NCBI GenBank assembly: GCA_025558095.1
Contig: JAIVFI010000029.1
Location: forward strand, 496,001-560,000
Origin: Hyaloraphidium curvatum
Lineage: Eukaryota; Monoblepharomycota; Hyaloraphidiomycetes; Hyaloraphidiales; Hyaloraphidiaceae
Reading direction: 5' to 3'
Length of the DNA: 64,000 nucleotides
Of the stretch, positions 63,687-64,000 are shown in pieces; positions within the stretch are counted from its first letter, which is position 1; the number at the start of each line of letters is the position of its first letter. The position numbers and the translations under genes are program-made. The notes under the pieces are model-generated. The model saw only the letters and a list, made by a program, of their open reading frames with translations. It made no database searches and had not been told where the DNA came from.

Positions 63687-64000
63687 TCATCCTACGGATC
63701 TCGTGACGTCCGGCACGCTTGCCGCGACGGAAACGGTCCGGTCCATTTCGTTCAACGCCGGAGCTTCCGTGGACGACGCCGCGGATCCGGCGGGGGATTC
63801 CTCCGCCGCTGCAGCCGCCATGCTCCGCAGCCGCGCGGCGATCTCCTCGACGGAAGGCCGCTCGAGCTTGTCCTTCGCGCAGATCCACCGGATCAGCTCC
63901 CAGTCGTCCCATCGGAGCAATGGGTTGGGGAGGGTGCCCTGCTCGATGTGGAACATGATCTGGGGCGGAGGTGAGCGGCACTCAGGATGCAGGCCAGGGA
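63687..64000 (-). CDS. Terminal exon of a second LRR-kinase paralogue (partial, cut by right edge)
   Basis: The exon 63959-63687 encodes IMFHIEQGTLPNPLLRWDDW, ELIRWICAKDKLERPSVEEI and a Ser/Ala/Glu tail ending VPDVTRSVG. It matches the last exon of the LRR-kinase at 58.6-61.5 kb, including the final TRSVG, and differs in length by one codon. It is preceded by an acceptor CCCCAG and pyrimidine-rich intron sequence; the donor is probably outside the window. The catalytic exons should lie to the right. The orientation is opposite to the 58.6-kb gene. Confidence 0.75.
   Translation of the reverse strand, partial: PGLHPECRSPPPQIMFHIEQGTLPNPLLRWDDWELIRWICAKDKLERPSVEEIAARLRSMAAAAAEESPAGSAASSTEAPALNEMDRTVSVAASVPDVTRSVG

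Overview
The window is nuclear DNA of a GC-rich, gene-dense eukaryote that looks like an early-diverging (zoosporic) fungus. Genes lie on both strands, often a few hundred bases apart, and most are split by introns of about 45-65 nt. These introns typically open with GTGGGT or GTGGGC, carry a CTGAC/CTGAT-like branch site and close with CAG. Fungus-typical families include a DUF1769/UPF0590 protein, a HAM1/BPI-like protein, a secreted barwin-like protein, a CAP protein and a bestrophin-like UPF0187 channel. Paralogous F-box-like genes, LRR-kinases and 7-TM receptor-like proteins recall chytrid-grade fungi such as Hyaloraphidium; that placement is an inference. Exon models marked as closing exactly were assembled by hand from splice sites and give a coding length divisible by three.

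Left part (1-20.1 kb): a wax-ester-synthase/DGAT-like acyltransferase (possibly cut by the window edge), a secreted barwin-like protein, a CAP protein, a seven-helix membrane protein, a membrane J-domain/ankyrin protein, a small one-helix protein, a YdhR-like protein, an FkbM methyltransferase, a 1,511-residue protein joining a PAS domain to an eIF2-alpha-type kinase, and a helical protein of unknown function.

Middle (21.4-42.2 kb): two tandem class I glutamine-amidotransferase-like genes that share a near-identical exon segment, a leukotriene-A4-hydrolase-type M1 aminopeptidase in 12 exons including a 14-nt microexon, small unknown genes, a broken F-box-like gene containing a G23 tract and a short tandem duplication, a secreted protein built from Cys-rich modules, the DUF1769 protein, and two mitochondrial genes head-to-tail (ETF-ubiquinone oxidoreductase and a SLC30A9-type zinc transporter). 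Two introns here begin with GC instead of GT.

Right part (42.7-64 kb): two tandem F-box/LRR-like paralogues (one clearly dead), an aminoglycoside-phosphotransferase-fold kinase, a HAM1/BPI-like protein, a small zinc-knuckle protein, a secreted Cys-rich protein with a decayed partial copy, the bestrophin-like channel, two unknown proteins, an LRR-kinase with an inverted orphan copy of its last exon beside it, a secreted kelch protein whose N-terminal domain matches the Cys-rich protein at 51 kb, and the last exon of a second LRR-kinase at the right edge.

No tRNA, rRNA, CRISPR array or intact transposon was seen. Several genes change reading frame at, or close to, C or G homopolymers. That raises the possibility of assembly errors, which should be excluded before calling pseudogenes.
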